A stretch of 33,140 nucleotides of DNA from an uncultured Oscillospiraceae bacterium (GCA_947632175.1 CANROC010000028.1:1-33140); one strand, 5' to 3'; numbered from the stretch's first letter, positions 14,056-23,849 are shown. The notes: generated from the sequence alone by a model not told the origin. A program made the numbers and translations.

Positions 14056-17000
14056 TCAATACCCCGTTCTCGGAAGCGGCGTGGGGTCGGTAGGGGCGTA
14101 AACGGTGGTGACCCAGCGGTCGACCGCCATCACCCACTGACCGTTGTAGACGCCGCCCACGTCCGCCACGTTGGTGAACTGTACGCCGTTCGCAAGGCTC
14201 GGAAGCACCGTGCAGTAGACCTTGGGGGCCTCCACCTGACGGAAGCTCGCGGGGACGATGCCGAAGACGTACATAAACTCCGTGACATACTCATTGCTTG
14301 CAAGACCGAGGGCCACGGGCGAGGCGGCGAGGGTATAGCTCCTCGCCGTGGAGAGGTTGTCCGCCAGAAGCCGGTATTCCTGGCTCAGATTGGTCTTGTA
14401 CACAATCTTGTAATTGCCCTGGGCGCTCCATGTGCCGGTGACGATCTTCGCCAACCGCACGGCTCCCGTGGGCAGGGTGTCCCGCCAGTAGAAGGACTCA
14501 AGAGAGGTGGTGGAGTTGTTGGCGATGCCGGAGAAGTCATAGCGGATGGTCTGGCCGGGCATGACCTCACTGTAACCACGCTTGGTGATGGATACATTGG
14601 TCAGAAGGCTCTTGTTGGTCATGGCCGCCTTGACGATCTGGCCGGCAAATTCTATCTCCACCTCGATAGGGGTCCTGTCCAGAGCGTAGAAGTCCGCCGC
14701 CTTGGATTCCACGATTCTGTATCTTCCCAAGGGCAGAGGCTTGGAGGCGGCAACACCATTTTTGTTGGTGACAACCGTATCCACAAGGCTGCCGGTACGG
14801 GCATTGTAGATTTCAAACACCGTGCCGGGGATAGGCGTCCCCGCCGCCCAGCCATTGTTGCTGTTGTAGTCCGCGCTGGTCTTGGTGATCTGGATCTGAC
14901 CGGTGACGGCGGTGTTCTTCCACTCAATGATCTCGTTCTTGCCGGACCCCACGAAGATGGTCTTGTACTCCTTGTCCAGCACATACCCCTCGGCGGCCTC
15001 CAGCTCGCGGACATAATATCTCCCGGCTTCCAAGGCAGTGTCCGTATAGGCGTAGCCGTTCTGGTCGGTGACGATCTGCTCCACTGGCTTCATATTGGCA
15101 TCGTAGACCATGAAAACCACACCATAAATTCCCTTGTCGGTGGCGCTGTCCGTCTTGTGGATGGTGATGCCGGAGATACGCCTGTTAGTGATCTCCAACG
15201 GCGGCGTACCGCCGTCCTTGACCTCGACACGGTGGGGCGTGTCGTCCAGCACATACCCGGTGGCGGCGGAGGTTTCGATCACCTCGTACCAGCCGCTGGC
15301 TAAATTGGGAAGATAGATCGTGCCGTTGGTGTCCGTGGTGTAGTGGCCGACGATCTCACCGTTCGCCTTGCGGACCTCAAACTGGACGCCCTTCAGTCGG
15401 GCGCCGGTGTCCTCGTCCTTCTTTATGACGGTGAGGCCGCTCATTTTGGTGTTGTAGACCACGATGGTCTGCGTATCTCCGGGGTTGACCACCACCGTCT
15501 GGCTGCGGGTCCCCTCGTCCATGACGTAGCCTTCAAGGGGCTTTGTCTCAGTGACGACCACCGTACCCACCACGCCGGGAATGCGTATTTCCCCGTTAGC
15601 GTCGGTCTTGTAAAGGCCCTTGCTGGACAGATGGCCGTAGTCCGCATCCACATAGCTGCCGTCGGAGTAGGTGATCTCAAACTCAACTCCTTCGAGCGGA
15701 GTATTATCTTTTTTATCCAGCTTCAACACCACCAGCGTCCCGGTAGGCTTGTTGTAAAAACGGAGGACATTTGCCTCTCCGCTCTTGATGAGGATGGATT
15801 TTGGGGATGTGTCCAAGATAAACCCGTCAACGGTCTTGACCTCCCGCGCCACAACAGTGGTTCCGGGGACCAGGTCATTGATGACAATACGCCCGTTCTC
15901 GTCGGTGATATACTCACCGTTGCTGTTTCCCACCGCCGCACCACTGGAGTCGGTCACAAGGAAGGTGACGCCCTTTATTGGCGTGGTCGTCCCCTCTATA
16001 TATTTCTCCAGAACGAGGGAAACGGTGCGGTCGTTCTCGAAAAAGAGGTCATTTCCTGTGCCCGTTGAACTGCCAGAGCCGTCGCCGGTGCTCACACTGT
16101 TGGAGCCGTTGCGGACAGTGATGGTTTTTGGCGTGGTGTCCAGCACGTACCCCCTGGGGACCTTGCTCTCGCGCACAACCACGGTAGTACCGGGGATGAG
16201 GCCGGTGACAGTAACGGTGCCGTCCGCTCCCGTGACATACCGGCCAATCAGGTTCCCATTGCCGTCTGTCACGGAAAACTCGGTATTGGGCACGGGCTTG
16301 TGCGTCTGAGAATCAAGCTTCGTGATGGTGAGACTGCAAAGAGGTTCATTATACGCGACCAAGGTCTGCGTATCGTTTGGTCCGACGACGACGGTCTGGG
16401 TCTGCGTCTTGGGGTCTATAACATATCCGGGGGCTGCCTCAAGTTCCTTTACGACGACCGTCCCCACCACGCCGTAGACGCGGATCTCGCCGTTTTCATC
16501 GGTCAGATACAGCCCCTTGCTGGACATATGCCCGTTATCATAGTCCACGAAGCTGCCGTCCGCATAGGTCAGCTGGAACTTGGCTCCGCAAACCGGGAGC
16601 TTTGTCACGGAATCCCTTTTCAACACCACGAGAGTGCCCTTGGCCTCGTTATAAAAGCGGAGGGCATTTGCCTCTCCGCTCTTGATGAGGATGGATTTCG
16701 GGGCTGTGTCCAGGATGAAGCCGTCAACGGTCTTGACCTCTCTGGCCACAACAGTGGTTCCGGGAGTCAGGTCATTGATGACGATACGCCCGTACTCGTC
16801 CGTAATAAACTCGCCGTTGGAGTTGCCGATGACCTTGCCGCTGGAGTCAGTCACCAGGAAGGTGACGCCCTTTAAGGGGGTGGTCGTCCCCTCTATATAC
16901 TTCTCCAGGACGAGGGTAGTCGTGGGGGTGTTATAGAACCACAGCTCCTGAGTGTCGTCGGGATTTATGACCACCGTCTGGCTCTGCCTTGCAGGGTCGA

Positions 17001-20000
17001 TGGTGTAACCGGGGATGGTCTGCACCTCGGTAACGATGAGCGTCCCGGTGACGCCGTCCAGAACGATCTGGCCGTTCTCGTCGGTGAAGTAAAGGCCGTT
17101 GGAGGAGAGCTGCCCTCCCTTGTTGTCCACAAAGGAGCCGTCCGCGTAGGTTATCTTGAACTGTACCCCCTCAAGCGGCGTCTTTCTGTCCGTACTTGAG
17201 AGCTTATGAACGATGAGGCCGCCTTCCGGCTTATCCCGGAACTCCAGCGTTACGGTGGCGCCGGCCTTGACCTCCACGGTCTGGGCTGTGTCGTCCAGGA
17301 GGTAACCGGGCTTCGCCCTCGTCTCTTTAATGACAAGGGACGTGCCGGGGTCGATGCCCTCCACAAGAAAGCTGCCGGAGCTGTCGGTCACATACTTACC
17401 GTTGGCGTTGCCGACGACCGTGCCCTTGCTGGTGGTCACTAAAAATTCAACGTCGGAAAGGGGCGAGCCGTCGCTGGCAGATACCTTTTTTACAAGGACA
17501 GAGCCCTTGGGACTGTTGTTGAAATAGAGGGTGACAACATCCTGGTCCTTGCCGGAGATGTAGAAGGATTGAGGGGCGGAGTCGATGACGTGGTCCCCGT
17601 CGCTCTCCACCTCCTCGCAAATGTAGTACCCGGCCTTCAGTCCGGTGACGGTGAAGGAGCCGTTGGTCCCTGTCTTGTACCGCCCAATGACTGTACCGCC
17701 TGTGCCGGACACATCGCCGCCCAGGTAGCGAAGCTCAAAGAGGCAGCCCTCAATGGCGGCCTTGCTGACAGAATCATACTTGTACGCAATGAGTGCGGAA
17801 AGCGGCACATTTTGGAAAAGAAAGGTGTGTCCTTTTCCGGCGGGGATGAACGCCTCCTGGGTGTCGCTGCCCTTGAAGGCAAAGCCGTGAGGCGGCTCCA
17901 GCTCCTTTACCCGGAACCATCCGTCCCGCAGGCCGTTAGCGGTGCCGTCCAGAACGATGCACCCGTTCTCGTCTGTGGTGAAAACGCCCAGGTCATTGTA
18001 CTCGCCCGTCTCGGTGTCGTTGGAGGCGTACCAGACCTGGAAACGCACATTGGAAAGCCGCTCATGGGTTATAGAATTTTCCTTGATGATCTCGATGGAC
18101 GGTTTCTTGTGGTTTTCAAAATATACGGTGTGATCCCTATTGGCGTACAACGTCACGAGCTGGCTGTCCGCGTCCATGAGGTAAGGTGACGGGACGGACT
18201 TCTCGGTGATCTCATACACGCCGGGGAGAAGATTTTCGAGGACCGCCCTGCCGTCCTTGTCCGTCTTGACCTCATCCACGCTGTGGCCGTCAGCGGCTTC
18301 CACAAGGAACACCGTATTGGGTACGGGCGCGCCCGTGTCGGCATCGGTTTTGATGATGACGAGGTTGGGCTTCTGAGCGTTGGAAACGACCAATTCCGCC
18401 TGTCTGCCGGGGACAAGCTCAACGTGGTACTCCAGCGGATTGCGGACATATCCCTCCGGCGCGGTCATCTCCAGCACGGAGTAAATGCCCGGTTCCAGAT
18501 CGTCAATGACGATCTCGCCGTTGGTGTCGGTGATGCGGTCGAGATAATGGGTCCCGTTCTCAATCTTGGCGATGCGGAAGGTCGCGCCGGAAAGCCGCTT
18601 GTTTGTGAGGCTGTCTGTTTTTACCAGCCTGAAGGTGGGCTTGCGCGTGTCCGTAAAAACGAACTGCGCCTTTTCGCCGCCCTCGATCTTGATGATCCGC
18701 TGGGCATCGTCGATGAGATACCCGTCCGGGGCGGCCAGTTCCTCCACGGTATAGGTGCCGGGATTCAGGCCAGAGAGGTCGATCTCACCGTTGGCATCGG
18801 TAATGTACTCCTGAGAGAAGTCCCCGCCCACCTGGGTGATGCGGAACTTGGCGTTTACCAGCGGCTCAAAAGTCTGGCTGTCCAGCTTAACGAGGTAGAT
18901 GCCGGGTTTTACATAGTTCAGAAAAACCAACGTGCCAGTTTGACCGGCTACAAGCTCGATCTCCTGCGGGTTGCTGTTCAGCACATGGGTGTCCGGCGCG
19001 GAAACTTCCTGGACCAAATATGTGCCAGGTGTCAGGTCATAGAGCAGAATTTCTCCATTGGCGTCGGTGGTGTAGGTGCCAATCAGCTCGGCGTCCCGAT
19101 AGACCTCGAAGGTGGTGTCAGGGAGGGGCTTCTTCGTCTGTGCGTCGTATTTGACGATTCTGAGCGCGGGCCGCTTCTCGTTCTCCACGATGACGGTGGA
19201 AGTCTTGCCGGGGTAGAGTTTCACATGATACTCAGTGGAATTGAGGATATATCCCTCCGGGGCAATCAGCTCCTGCACAGAGTACACGCCGGCGTCCAGC
19301 CCCTCCAGCGTGATGCGCCCCTGGGCATCCGTGACCTTATCTACATAATGGTCCGGGTCGTCTATCTTCCCGATGCGGAAGGCTGCATTGGCCAAGGGCG
19401 CATTATTTCTGGCGTCCCGTTTCTCCAGCACAAGGACTGGCCGCTTGGTGTCGGTGAACACAAACTCCGCGTTCTCTCCGGCCACAAGTTCAATGGTGCG
19501 TCTGGCCTCGTCAATGAGATACCCATCCGGGGCGGAAATCTCCACCACCTCGTAAGTGCCGGGGTCAAGCTCGGAAAGGTCGATCTCTCCACTTGCGTCC
19601 GTGGTGTACTCCTTGGCGAAATTCCCGCCGATCTTGGAAATGCGGAACTTCGCCCCGGCCAGGGGCTGCATGGTCTGGCTGCTTATCTTTGTGAGGTGGA
19701 TGCCGGGTTTCACAAGGTTGAGGAAGGTCAGGGTATGCCTGCCGCTCCCGGCCTCGATCTCTATCTCCTGGGGCGTGGAGTTGACCACATACCCCTTTGC
19801 CGCGACCTCCATCACAAGATACGTGCCGGGGTCAAGACTGGAAAGCTCGATCTTGCCGCTGGCATCGGTGGTGTAGGAGCCCAGGAGCTGCCCGTCGTGG
19901 TAGACCTCAAAGGTCACGTCCGGCACGGGCTTCATCGTCTGGGCGTCAAATTTCAACACCGTCAAAGACGGCTTTTCCGCATTTGTGACGTTGATGCGGG

Positions 20001-21924
20001 GGTCGTCCGTGGTGGCGGGGTCGTAGTTGTCTACATAGACGCCGTACTCCCGACCGTCCGCCACATACCCCTCCGGTGCGGTCACCTCTTTAACGGTATA
20101 GTAGCCCGTCGTCACGCCGGGGACATAGGCAAGGCCGCTGTCGTTGGTGGTAACGGTGGTGACGAGCTGGCCGTTGCGGTAGACCTCGAAAGTAGCGTTG
20201 GAGAGGCTCCTCAGATTGTTCTCGTCACATTTGTAGATCTCAATGGTGAGCTTGCGGACGTTATTGAAGGTGAGTGTGATATCCTTGGTGCCGTCCCAAT
20301 GGACTGTCTGCGGAGTGGGGTCCATCTCATACCCCTCCGGGGCCGTCACCTCATAGACCTTGTAGCTGCCCAGGGGCAGGGTTTCAACGTCCATTAGAAT
20401 AGTCCCCGACTGGTCGGTGACGGCGGTGGTGTAGTAGTCTCCGTCGATCTGTTCAAAGGCAATGACGGCATCCCGAAGGGAGTAACCCGTCTGCTTGTCC
20501 ACTTTCCTGACAGTGAGCTTGGGGCCCAAAGGGTCCTGAACAGTCACATCTGTGATCTGGCCGGCAGTTACCGTGACCTTTTGCGGCTCTACGACCATGT
20601 ATCCCGCGGGGGCCTGCGTCTCGGTCAGCGTGTATTCCACGCCGGGGATCAGGTTCCTCCATAGGATAATGCCGTTGCTGTCCGTCTCGCCGGTCTGCGT
20701 GCTACCGTCCGTGCCAGAAAGAGTAAATTTCGCCCCGGCAAGAGGCTGGCCCGCCCCGTCCGTCTTGGTGACGCGCAGGGAACCGGTTTCCGTCTCCTCC
20801 CCGCCCCAGCTGAGACTTCCCTGGGCGGTAAGATTGCCCTTGGAGGGGTCCGCGATGATATAACTCTGCTCGGTGGAGCTGGGGTTGTACGCCAGATAGA
20901 TCTGGTACTGCATGATGTAGGCCCCGCAGCGGACGGCGACCTCGCCGCTGTTCTTGGCCGCGTCCACGGGGATACACAGCTTTGCCCTGCCGGAAAACTC
21001 GAAGCCGTTGCTGTTGAGGCTCGTCTGCTTGGTGTCCGTGGGCAGGACCCAGGTGGATTTGCCCTCAAAGCTTCCCTTAGAAAGCTCCGCGTTCTCAAGG
21101 CTGGCAAAAATGGTCCCGTCAGGGGCATTCTCGGCCCACAGCTCGATGTTATACCCGGAGTAGTAGGTAGAGGTGCAGGAGGCGAAGGTGTACTCGCGTG
21201 TGTAATACTCCTTGCCGCCGATGCTCTCCTTCTTGATGCCATGCTGGCCGGATTCTACGGCATGGGCAAGTGTCATATCTGCGGGCAGCGCCACATTGGC
21301 GCCAAGCTTGTCTTCCTCTGCCCGGATATACATACCGGTCTTGGGGATGCCGTCCCAGTTTGCCGATTCACAGATAAGCTGTACAGCCCTGAAAACCCTG
21401 ATCTGCTGTTCGTCGCCTACCGGCTGGGCTATTGTTTCACGCCCGCTTGTGAAGCGCGTCCCCTCTACGGCAAGCTGCCCCAGGGTGGCCCAGATAGCAA
21501 GCTGGGTGGCGTAGGCGTACTCGCTCTCCGTGAGACCGTTCAGCAACGTCTCGCTGGGATAACGTCCAAGGAACGTCTCCAGGCTGTGCTGGGGGTAGCC
21601 CTGGGCGAAGGCCGCCGCCGTCTCCGGGTGGCCGTCATAGGCCCCGCGGATCTCCAGGCTCTTGGAGGTGTAGTCCAGGCCGTGGTCGATGCAGTACGCC
21701 GGTCCCGTGAGGCCGTCGTTGGTGGTATATACCGAGGTGGTAACGCCCAGCCTCGTCCCCTTGGTGGTATTCAGGTAGTAATACCTCCCGGTGCGGGAGA
21801 AGGTGGCTGTCTTGCTCCCGTCCGCGATGGTCTGAGCGTTAGCCCCGTGGGGTATGAGCCCCACGACCATGACGACCGCCAAGGCAAGCGCCAAAAGGCT
21901 TTTCATTTTTCTGGATAATCTCAT
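14056..21924 (-). CDS. Giant thioester/CnaB (SpaA-type) surface adhesin
   Basis: 2622 residues from an ATG at 21924 (AAAGGAG 7 nt upstream). A signal peptide (MKSLLALALAVVMVVGLIP) precedes a thioester domain: Cys78 in AYCIDHG and Gln141 in ATQLAIWATLG can form the reactive Cys-Gln bond used by Gram-positive adhesins to grip host or partner surfaces. Then come 22 CnaB/SpaA-type domains (about 14610-20785). Each keeps a first-strand Lys, a Glu in the G.Y.V.E..AP.GY motif and a final Asn/Asp, so each can form an internal isopeptide bond. A C-terminal domain of about 180 residues follows, ending PTPLPRTGY. LPRTG is a sortase motif, but no membrane helix or basic tail follows it. It probably promotes mating contact or gut adhesion; the operon holds a sortase and a transglutaminase-like gene. 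Confidence 0.9.
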   Translation of the reverse strand: MRLSRKMKSLLALALAVVMVVGLIPHGANAQTIADGSKTATFSRTGRYYYLNTTKGTRLGVTTSVYTTNDGLTGPAYCIDHGLDYTSKSLEIRGAYDGHPETAAAFAQGYPQHSLETFLGRYPSETLLNGLTESEYAYATQLAIWATLGQLAVEGTRFTSGRETIAQPVGDEQQIRVFRAVQLICESANWDGIPKTGMYIRAEEDKLGANVALPADMTLAHAVESGQHGIKKESIGGKEYYTREYTFASCTSTYYSGYNIELWAENAPDGTIFASLENAELSKGSFEGKSTWVLPTDTKQTSLNSNGFEFSGRAKLCIPVDAAKNSGEVAVRCGAYIMQYQIYLAYNPSSTEQSYIIADPSKGNLTAQGSLSWGGEETETGSLRVTKTDGAGQPLAGAKFTLSGTDGSTQTGETDSNGIILWRNLIPGVEYTLTETQAPAGYMVVEPQKVTVTAGQITDVTVQDPLGPKLTVRKVDKQTGYSLRDAVIAFEQIDGDYYTTAVTDQSGTILMDVETLPLGSYKVYEVTAPEGYEMDPTPQTVHWDGTKDITLTFNNVRKLTIEIYKCDENNLRSLSNATFEVYRNGQLVTTVTTNDSGLAYVPGVTTGYYTVKEVTAPEGYVADGREYGVYVDNYDPATTDDPRINVTNAEKPSLTVLKFDAQTMKPVPDVTFEVYHDGQLLGSYTTDASGKIELSSLDPGTYLVMEVAAKGYVVNSTPQEIEIEAGSGRHTLTFLNLVKPGIHLTKISSQTMQPLAGAKFRISKIGGNFAKEYTTDASGEIDLSELDPGTYEVVEISAPDGYLIDEARRTIELVAGENAEFVFTDTKRPVLVLEKRDARNNAPLANAAFRIGKIDDPDHYVDKVTDAQGRITLEGLDAGVYSVQELIAPEGYILNSTEYHVKLYPGKTSTVIVENEKRPALRIVKYDAQTKKPLPDTTFEVYRDAELIGTYTTDANGEILLYDLTPGTYLVQEVSAPDTHVLNSNPQEIELVAGQTGTLVFLNYVKPGIYLVKLDSQTFEPLVNAKFRITQVGGDFSQEYITDANGEIDLSGLNPGTYTVEELAAPDGYLIDDAQRIIKIEGGEKAQFVFTDTRKPTFRLVKTDSLTNKRLSGATFRIAKIENGTHYLDRITDTNGEIVIDDLEPGIYSVLEMTAPEGYVRNPLEYHVELVPGRQAELVVSNAQKPNLVIIKTDADTGAPVPNTVFLVEAADGHSVDEVKTDKDGRAVLENLLPGVYEITEKSVPSPYLMDADSQLVTLYANRDHTVYFENHKKPSIEIIKENSITHERLSNVRFQVWYASNDTETGEYNDLGVFTTDENGCIVLDGTANGLRDGWFRVKELEPPHGFAFKGSDTQEAFIPAGKGHTFLFQNVPLSALIAYKYDSVSKAAIEGCLFELRYLGGDVSGTGGTVIGRYKTGTNGSFTVTGLKAGYYICEEVESDGDHVIDSAPQSFYISGKDQDVVTLYFNNSPKGSVLVKKVSASDGSPLSDVEFLVTTSKGTVVGNANGKYVTDSSGSFLVEGIDPGTSLVIKETRAKPGYLLDDTAQTVEVKAGATVTLEFRDKPEGGLIVHKLSSTDRKTPLEGVQFKITYADGSFVDNKGGQLSSNGLYFTDENGQIVLDGVTGTLIVTEVQTIPGYTIDPARQSQTVVINPDDTQELWFYNTPTTTLVLEKYIEGTTTPLKGVTFLVTDSSGKVIGNSNGEFITDEYGRIVINDLTPGTTVVAREVKTVDGFILDTAPKSILIKSGEANALRFYNEAKGTLVVLKRDSVTKLPVCGAKFQLTYADGSFVDYDNGHMSSKGLYLTDENGEIRVYGVVGTVVVKELEAAPGYVIDPKTQTQTVVVGPNDTQTLVAYNEPLCSLTITKLDSQTHKPVPNTEFSVTDGNGNLIGRYVTGADGTVTVTGLIPGTTVVVRESKVPRGYVLDTTPKTITVRNGSNSVSTGDGSGSSTGTGNDLFFENDRTVSLVLEKYIEGTTTPIKGVTFLVTDSSGAAVGNSNGEYITDENGRIVINDLVPGTTVVAREVKTVDGFILDTSPKSILIKSGEANVLRFYNKPTGTLVVLKLDKKDNTPLEGVEFEITYSDGSYVDADYGHLSSKGLYKTDANGEIRIPGVVGTVVVTETKPLEGYVMDEGTRSQTVVVNPGDTQTIVVYNTKMSGLTVIKKDEDTGARLKGVQFEVRKANGEIVGHYTTDTNGTIYLPNLASGWYEVIETSAATGYVLDDTPHRVEVKDGGTPPLEITNRRISGITIHKTDSATDKGIYGVVFMVYDANMKPVEQIVTDQNGYAYTDTALEAGRYYVRELEAAEGYVLDKEYKTIFVGSGKNEIIEWKNTAVTGQIQITKTSADYNSNNGWAAGTPIPGTVFEIYNARTGSLVDTVVTNKNGVAASKPLPLGRYRIVESKAADFYALDRTPIEVEIEFAGQIVKAAMTNKSLLTNVSITKRGYSEVMPGQTIRYDFSGIANNSTTSLESFYWRDTLPTGAVRLAKIVTGTWSAQGNYKIVYKTNLSQEYRLLADNLSTARSYTLAASPVALGLASNEYVTEFMYVFGIVPASFRQVEAPKVYCTVLPSLANGVQFTNVADVGGVYNGQWVMAVDRWVTTVYAPTDPTPLPRTGY
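15751..16020 (-). repeat. CnaB repeat copy 18 (near-identical to 16648-16917)
   Basis: The 270-nt unit encodes LVLEKYIEGTTTP through LRFYN and matches the unit at 16648-16917 with about nine residue differences over 90. The units after each (TLVVLK...) are also alike, so a block of two domains seems to have been copied with one domain between. Confidence 0.8.
16648..16917 (-). repeat. CnaB repeat copy 15 (near-identical to 15751-16020)
   Basis: Partner of the 15751-16020 unit, offset 897 bp. The similarity is far above that of other repeats in the gene, pointing to recent internal duplication or gene conversion. Confidence 0.8.
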
Positions 21925-21950
21925 AGAAACTCCTTTCCAAAATGGATACA

Positions 21951-21979
21951 AAAAAGCGCCGGTTTTCACCGACGCTTTT
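21951..21979 (-). terminator. Intrinsic terminator between transglutaminase-like and adhesin genes
   Basis: AAAAGCG-C-CGGT (21952-21963) pairs with ACCG-A-CGCTTTT around a TTTC loop. The minus strand ends in TTTTTTG and reaches the adhesin ribosome-binding site about 15 nt later. Confidence 0.75.
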
Positions 21980-21996
21980 CGTTTTGGGTTATTGGG

Positions 21997-22983
21997 TTAT
22001 TTGGTTGAGCCGGGGACAAGGATCTCTTTCGCAAACATCACCCTATCCCCGTCCTTGATCTGAAAAGTGGGCCCATAGAGGGATGACGGCTCGTCCAGTA
22101 CATTCACATAGGGGCGAATGGACGTGTCATCCGCCACGTCTATGCCGCTCACGTCCACGCTCCACCACTGGCCGTCCACATAGACCTCATTCCATTGATG
22201 GGTCGAGCTGTGCAGGAACACGCATGGGATGTCCGCCATGCCGCACAGGAACATAAAGTTATGGGCGTAGGCCATGCAGTTGCCTTGCTTTACGCTGTCC
22301 GACACAAGGACCGTGCTTGGTGTCGGCGACACCCCGGCCCTGTACGTCAGCCGGTCGCAGACGTAGAAAGCGATCTGGCGGACCTTTTCAGCGTCGCTCT
22401 TTCCCGCAAGGGAATCTATGAAGGGCTTGCAGTATTCCGCCGCGGCTCGGTAAGCCTCCGGATAGTATGGCGTGAAGAAGTACCGCCCATCACTGCCCGT
22501 TTTCAGGTGGTACACAGGCCAGCTTCCGAAGACTGTGAGAACAGCCTGCATGGTGTCATTTGTTTCCGCAGACATGGCGATGTGGACTGAGTCCCTGCCG
22601 GTAACGACGGCCTGACGGAGCGCGTTGAACGCCTCGCGGGTATAAGGCCCCGTGAAGGCGGCAGGATTGGCCTCCTTCGCGTAGTCCTCACTCTGCTCCT
22701 CCGGCGCCACGCCGGTATAGGGCCTGTCCGACTCGATCTGTACCGTCCGCTCCTCCTCGTTCCAGTACACGTTAAAGCCCACCACCTGCCCTACATCCCG
22801 GAGCATGACGTAATTGCTCCCTCCAATGAGGTATGCCGGCAGCTCCACCTGCTTGCCGTCCACATAGAACGTGTTCGTGCTCCTCTCCGCCATGACCCCA
22901 GCGGCGTAAGCGGCAGTCCCGCCGCAGATGACCGCGCCAAGGGCAAAGCAGACAACGCCGTAAAGAATGGTTCCCTTTTTCAT
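21997..22983 (-). CDS. Secreted transglutaminase-like protein with stalk domain
   Basis: 328 residues. An N-terminal signal or anchor (GTILYGVVCFALGAVICGG, then AAYAA) is followed at 39-84 by a copper-amine-oxidase-N-type stalk domain (YVDGKQVELPAYLIGGSNYV, MLRDVGQVVGFNVYW). The C-terminal part is a transglutaminase-like fold with Cys236 (KQGNCMAYAH), His262 (THQWNEVYVDGQWW) and Asp277 (SVDVSG) as the likely triad. Such enzymes either cleave or form amide bonds on the cell surface. Between sortase and adhesin genes, it may modify or cross-link the adhesin or the wall; that is inference. AGGAGG precedes the ATG; a terminator follows. Confidence 0.85.
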   Translation of the reverse strand: MKKGTILYGVVCFALGAVICGGTAAYAAGVMAERSTNTFYVDGKQVELPAYLIGGSNYVMLRDVGQVVGFNVYWNEEERTVQIESDRPYTGVAPEEQSEDYAKEANPAAFTGPYTREAFNALRQAVVTGRDSVHIAMSAETNDTMQAVLTVFGSWPVYHLKTGSDGRYFFTPYYPEAYRAAAEYCKPFIDSLAGKSDAEKVRQIAFYVCDRLTYRAGVSPTPSTVLVSDSVKQGNCMAYAHNFMFLCGMADIPCVFLHSSTHQWNEVYVDGQWWSVDVSGIDVADDTSIRPYVNVLDEPSSLYGPTFQIKDGDRVMFAKEILVPGSTK

Positions 22984-23087
22984 GGTCTTTCCTCCTCTGC
23001 CCTTGTGGGCTTATATTTTCTATGCCCACAATACCAAGGAAATTGTGGAAAGTCCAGAGAAAAGTGAACGTCAAAACGGAGAAAGAA

Positions 23088-23849
23088 TTATTTGACCTCC
23101 ACGGCGGTGACGCACCAGCGGTAGGGCCGCTCGTTCATGACGCAGGTGTAGAGCGTGAGCTGGTTCCATGCGGTGGCTGCGGTCCCGCTTCTGTCTGTCT
23201 CGGAGATCTTCTCCACGCTGACCACGGCGTAGGTCCTTGTGCCGAGCTTGGTGGTGAGGGTGATGGTATCTCCGACTGCCAAAGTGTGAATCTTGCCGAA
23301 GATCTCATTGGTCCCACGGTTATGGCCCGCAAGACACACGTTGCCGTTCCAGATGGAGGTTTCCTCGAAGTGCGCCGCGCCCTTCGCCATGGAAGCGGTG
23401 GAGGTACCCTCGTAGATCCTGGCCTTCACTCCGATGGAGGGGATACTGATCTCTCCCAGAGAGCCGTCAGCGTACTTGAGGTCGGAAGTGACCTCGGTGA
23501 AATACGAGGCGGGGGAGCTTGTGGCTGCCTGACCACTGCCCACGGCGCCGGGATAGGTGACGGTCCCGCCGCCAATGACAGCATCGGAAGGGGTCACCGC
23601 CGTGCTGCTGCCAAAGGCATTTAAGGGATAGATGCCTCCCACACCGAAGGCGGGCGGGATCATCACGGCGTCCTTGCCCTTGTACTCGTTGGGCTGCTCG
23701 CCACGGTCAGCCGTATATACCGGTTCAACGGACGTGGGGTCGCCGTAGTCCGGCCCCGCCGGGGGTTCGATGGTGTAATCCGCCAGCGCCTGGGTCGCAA
23801 GAGCGAACACAAGGCACAGAGCGAGGGTCATGCTCAAAAGCTTCTTCAT
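23088..23849 (-). CDS. Sortase (class B/D-like) of the element surface module
   Basis: 253 residues. A signal peptide (LLSMTLALCLVFALATQALA) and a Gly/Pro/Ser-rich linker of about 90 residues precede a sortase domain at 120-253. His176 (CLAGHNRG), Cys236 (LTLYTCV) and Arg244 (RPYRWCV) match the His-Cys-Arg catalytic set. Sortases join LPXTG-type proteins to peptidoglycan or to each other; the likely client is the LPRTG-ended adhesin encoded downstream. No C-terminal membrane helix is seen, so the N-terminal segment may stay as the anchor. The ATG overlaps the TAA of the preceding gene by one base. Confidence 0.9.
   Translation of the reverse strand: MKKLLSMTLALCLVFALATQALADYTIEPPAGPDYGDPTSVEPVYTADRGEQPNEYKGKDAVMIPPAFGVGGIYPLNAFGSSTAVTPSDAVIGGGTVTYPGAVGSGQAATSSPASYFTEVTSDLKYADGSLGEISIPSIGVKARIYEGTSTASMAKGAAHFEETSIWNGNVCLAGHNRGTNEIFGKIHTLAVGDTITLTTKLGTRTYAVVSVEKISETDRSGTAATAWNQLTLYTCVMNERPYRWCVTAVEVK

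Noticed and set aside
18283-20397. Long plus-strand open frame (about 700 codons) opposite the adhesin, and a similar one at 14044-15303
   Set aside because: They mirror the repeated CnaB coding on the minus strand, have no ribosome-binding sites and no family features; codon bias of the adhesin keeps the opposite frame open.
14610-20785. Regularly spaced similar sequence, at first glance an array such as CRISPR
   Set aside because: The period is about 270-300 nt and the similarity is at protein level (CnaB domains); there are no short identical repeats with unique spacers.
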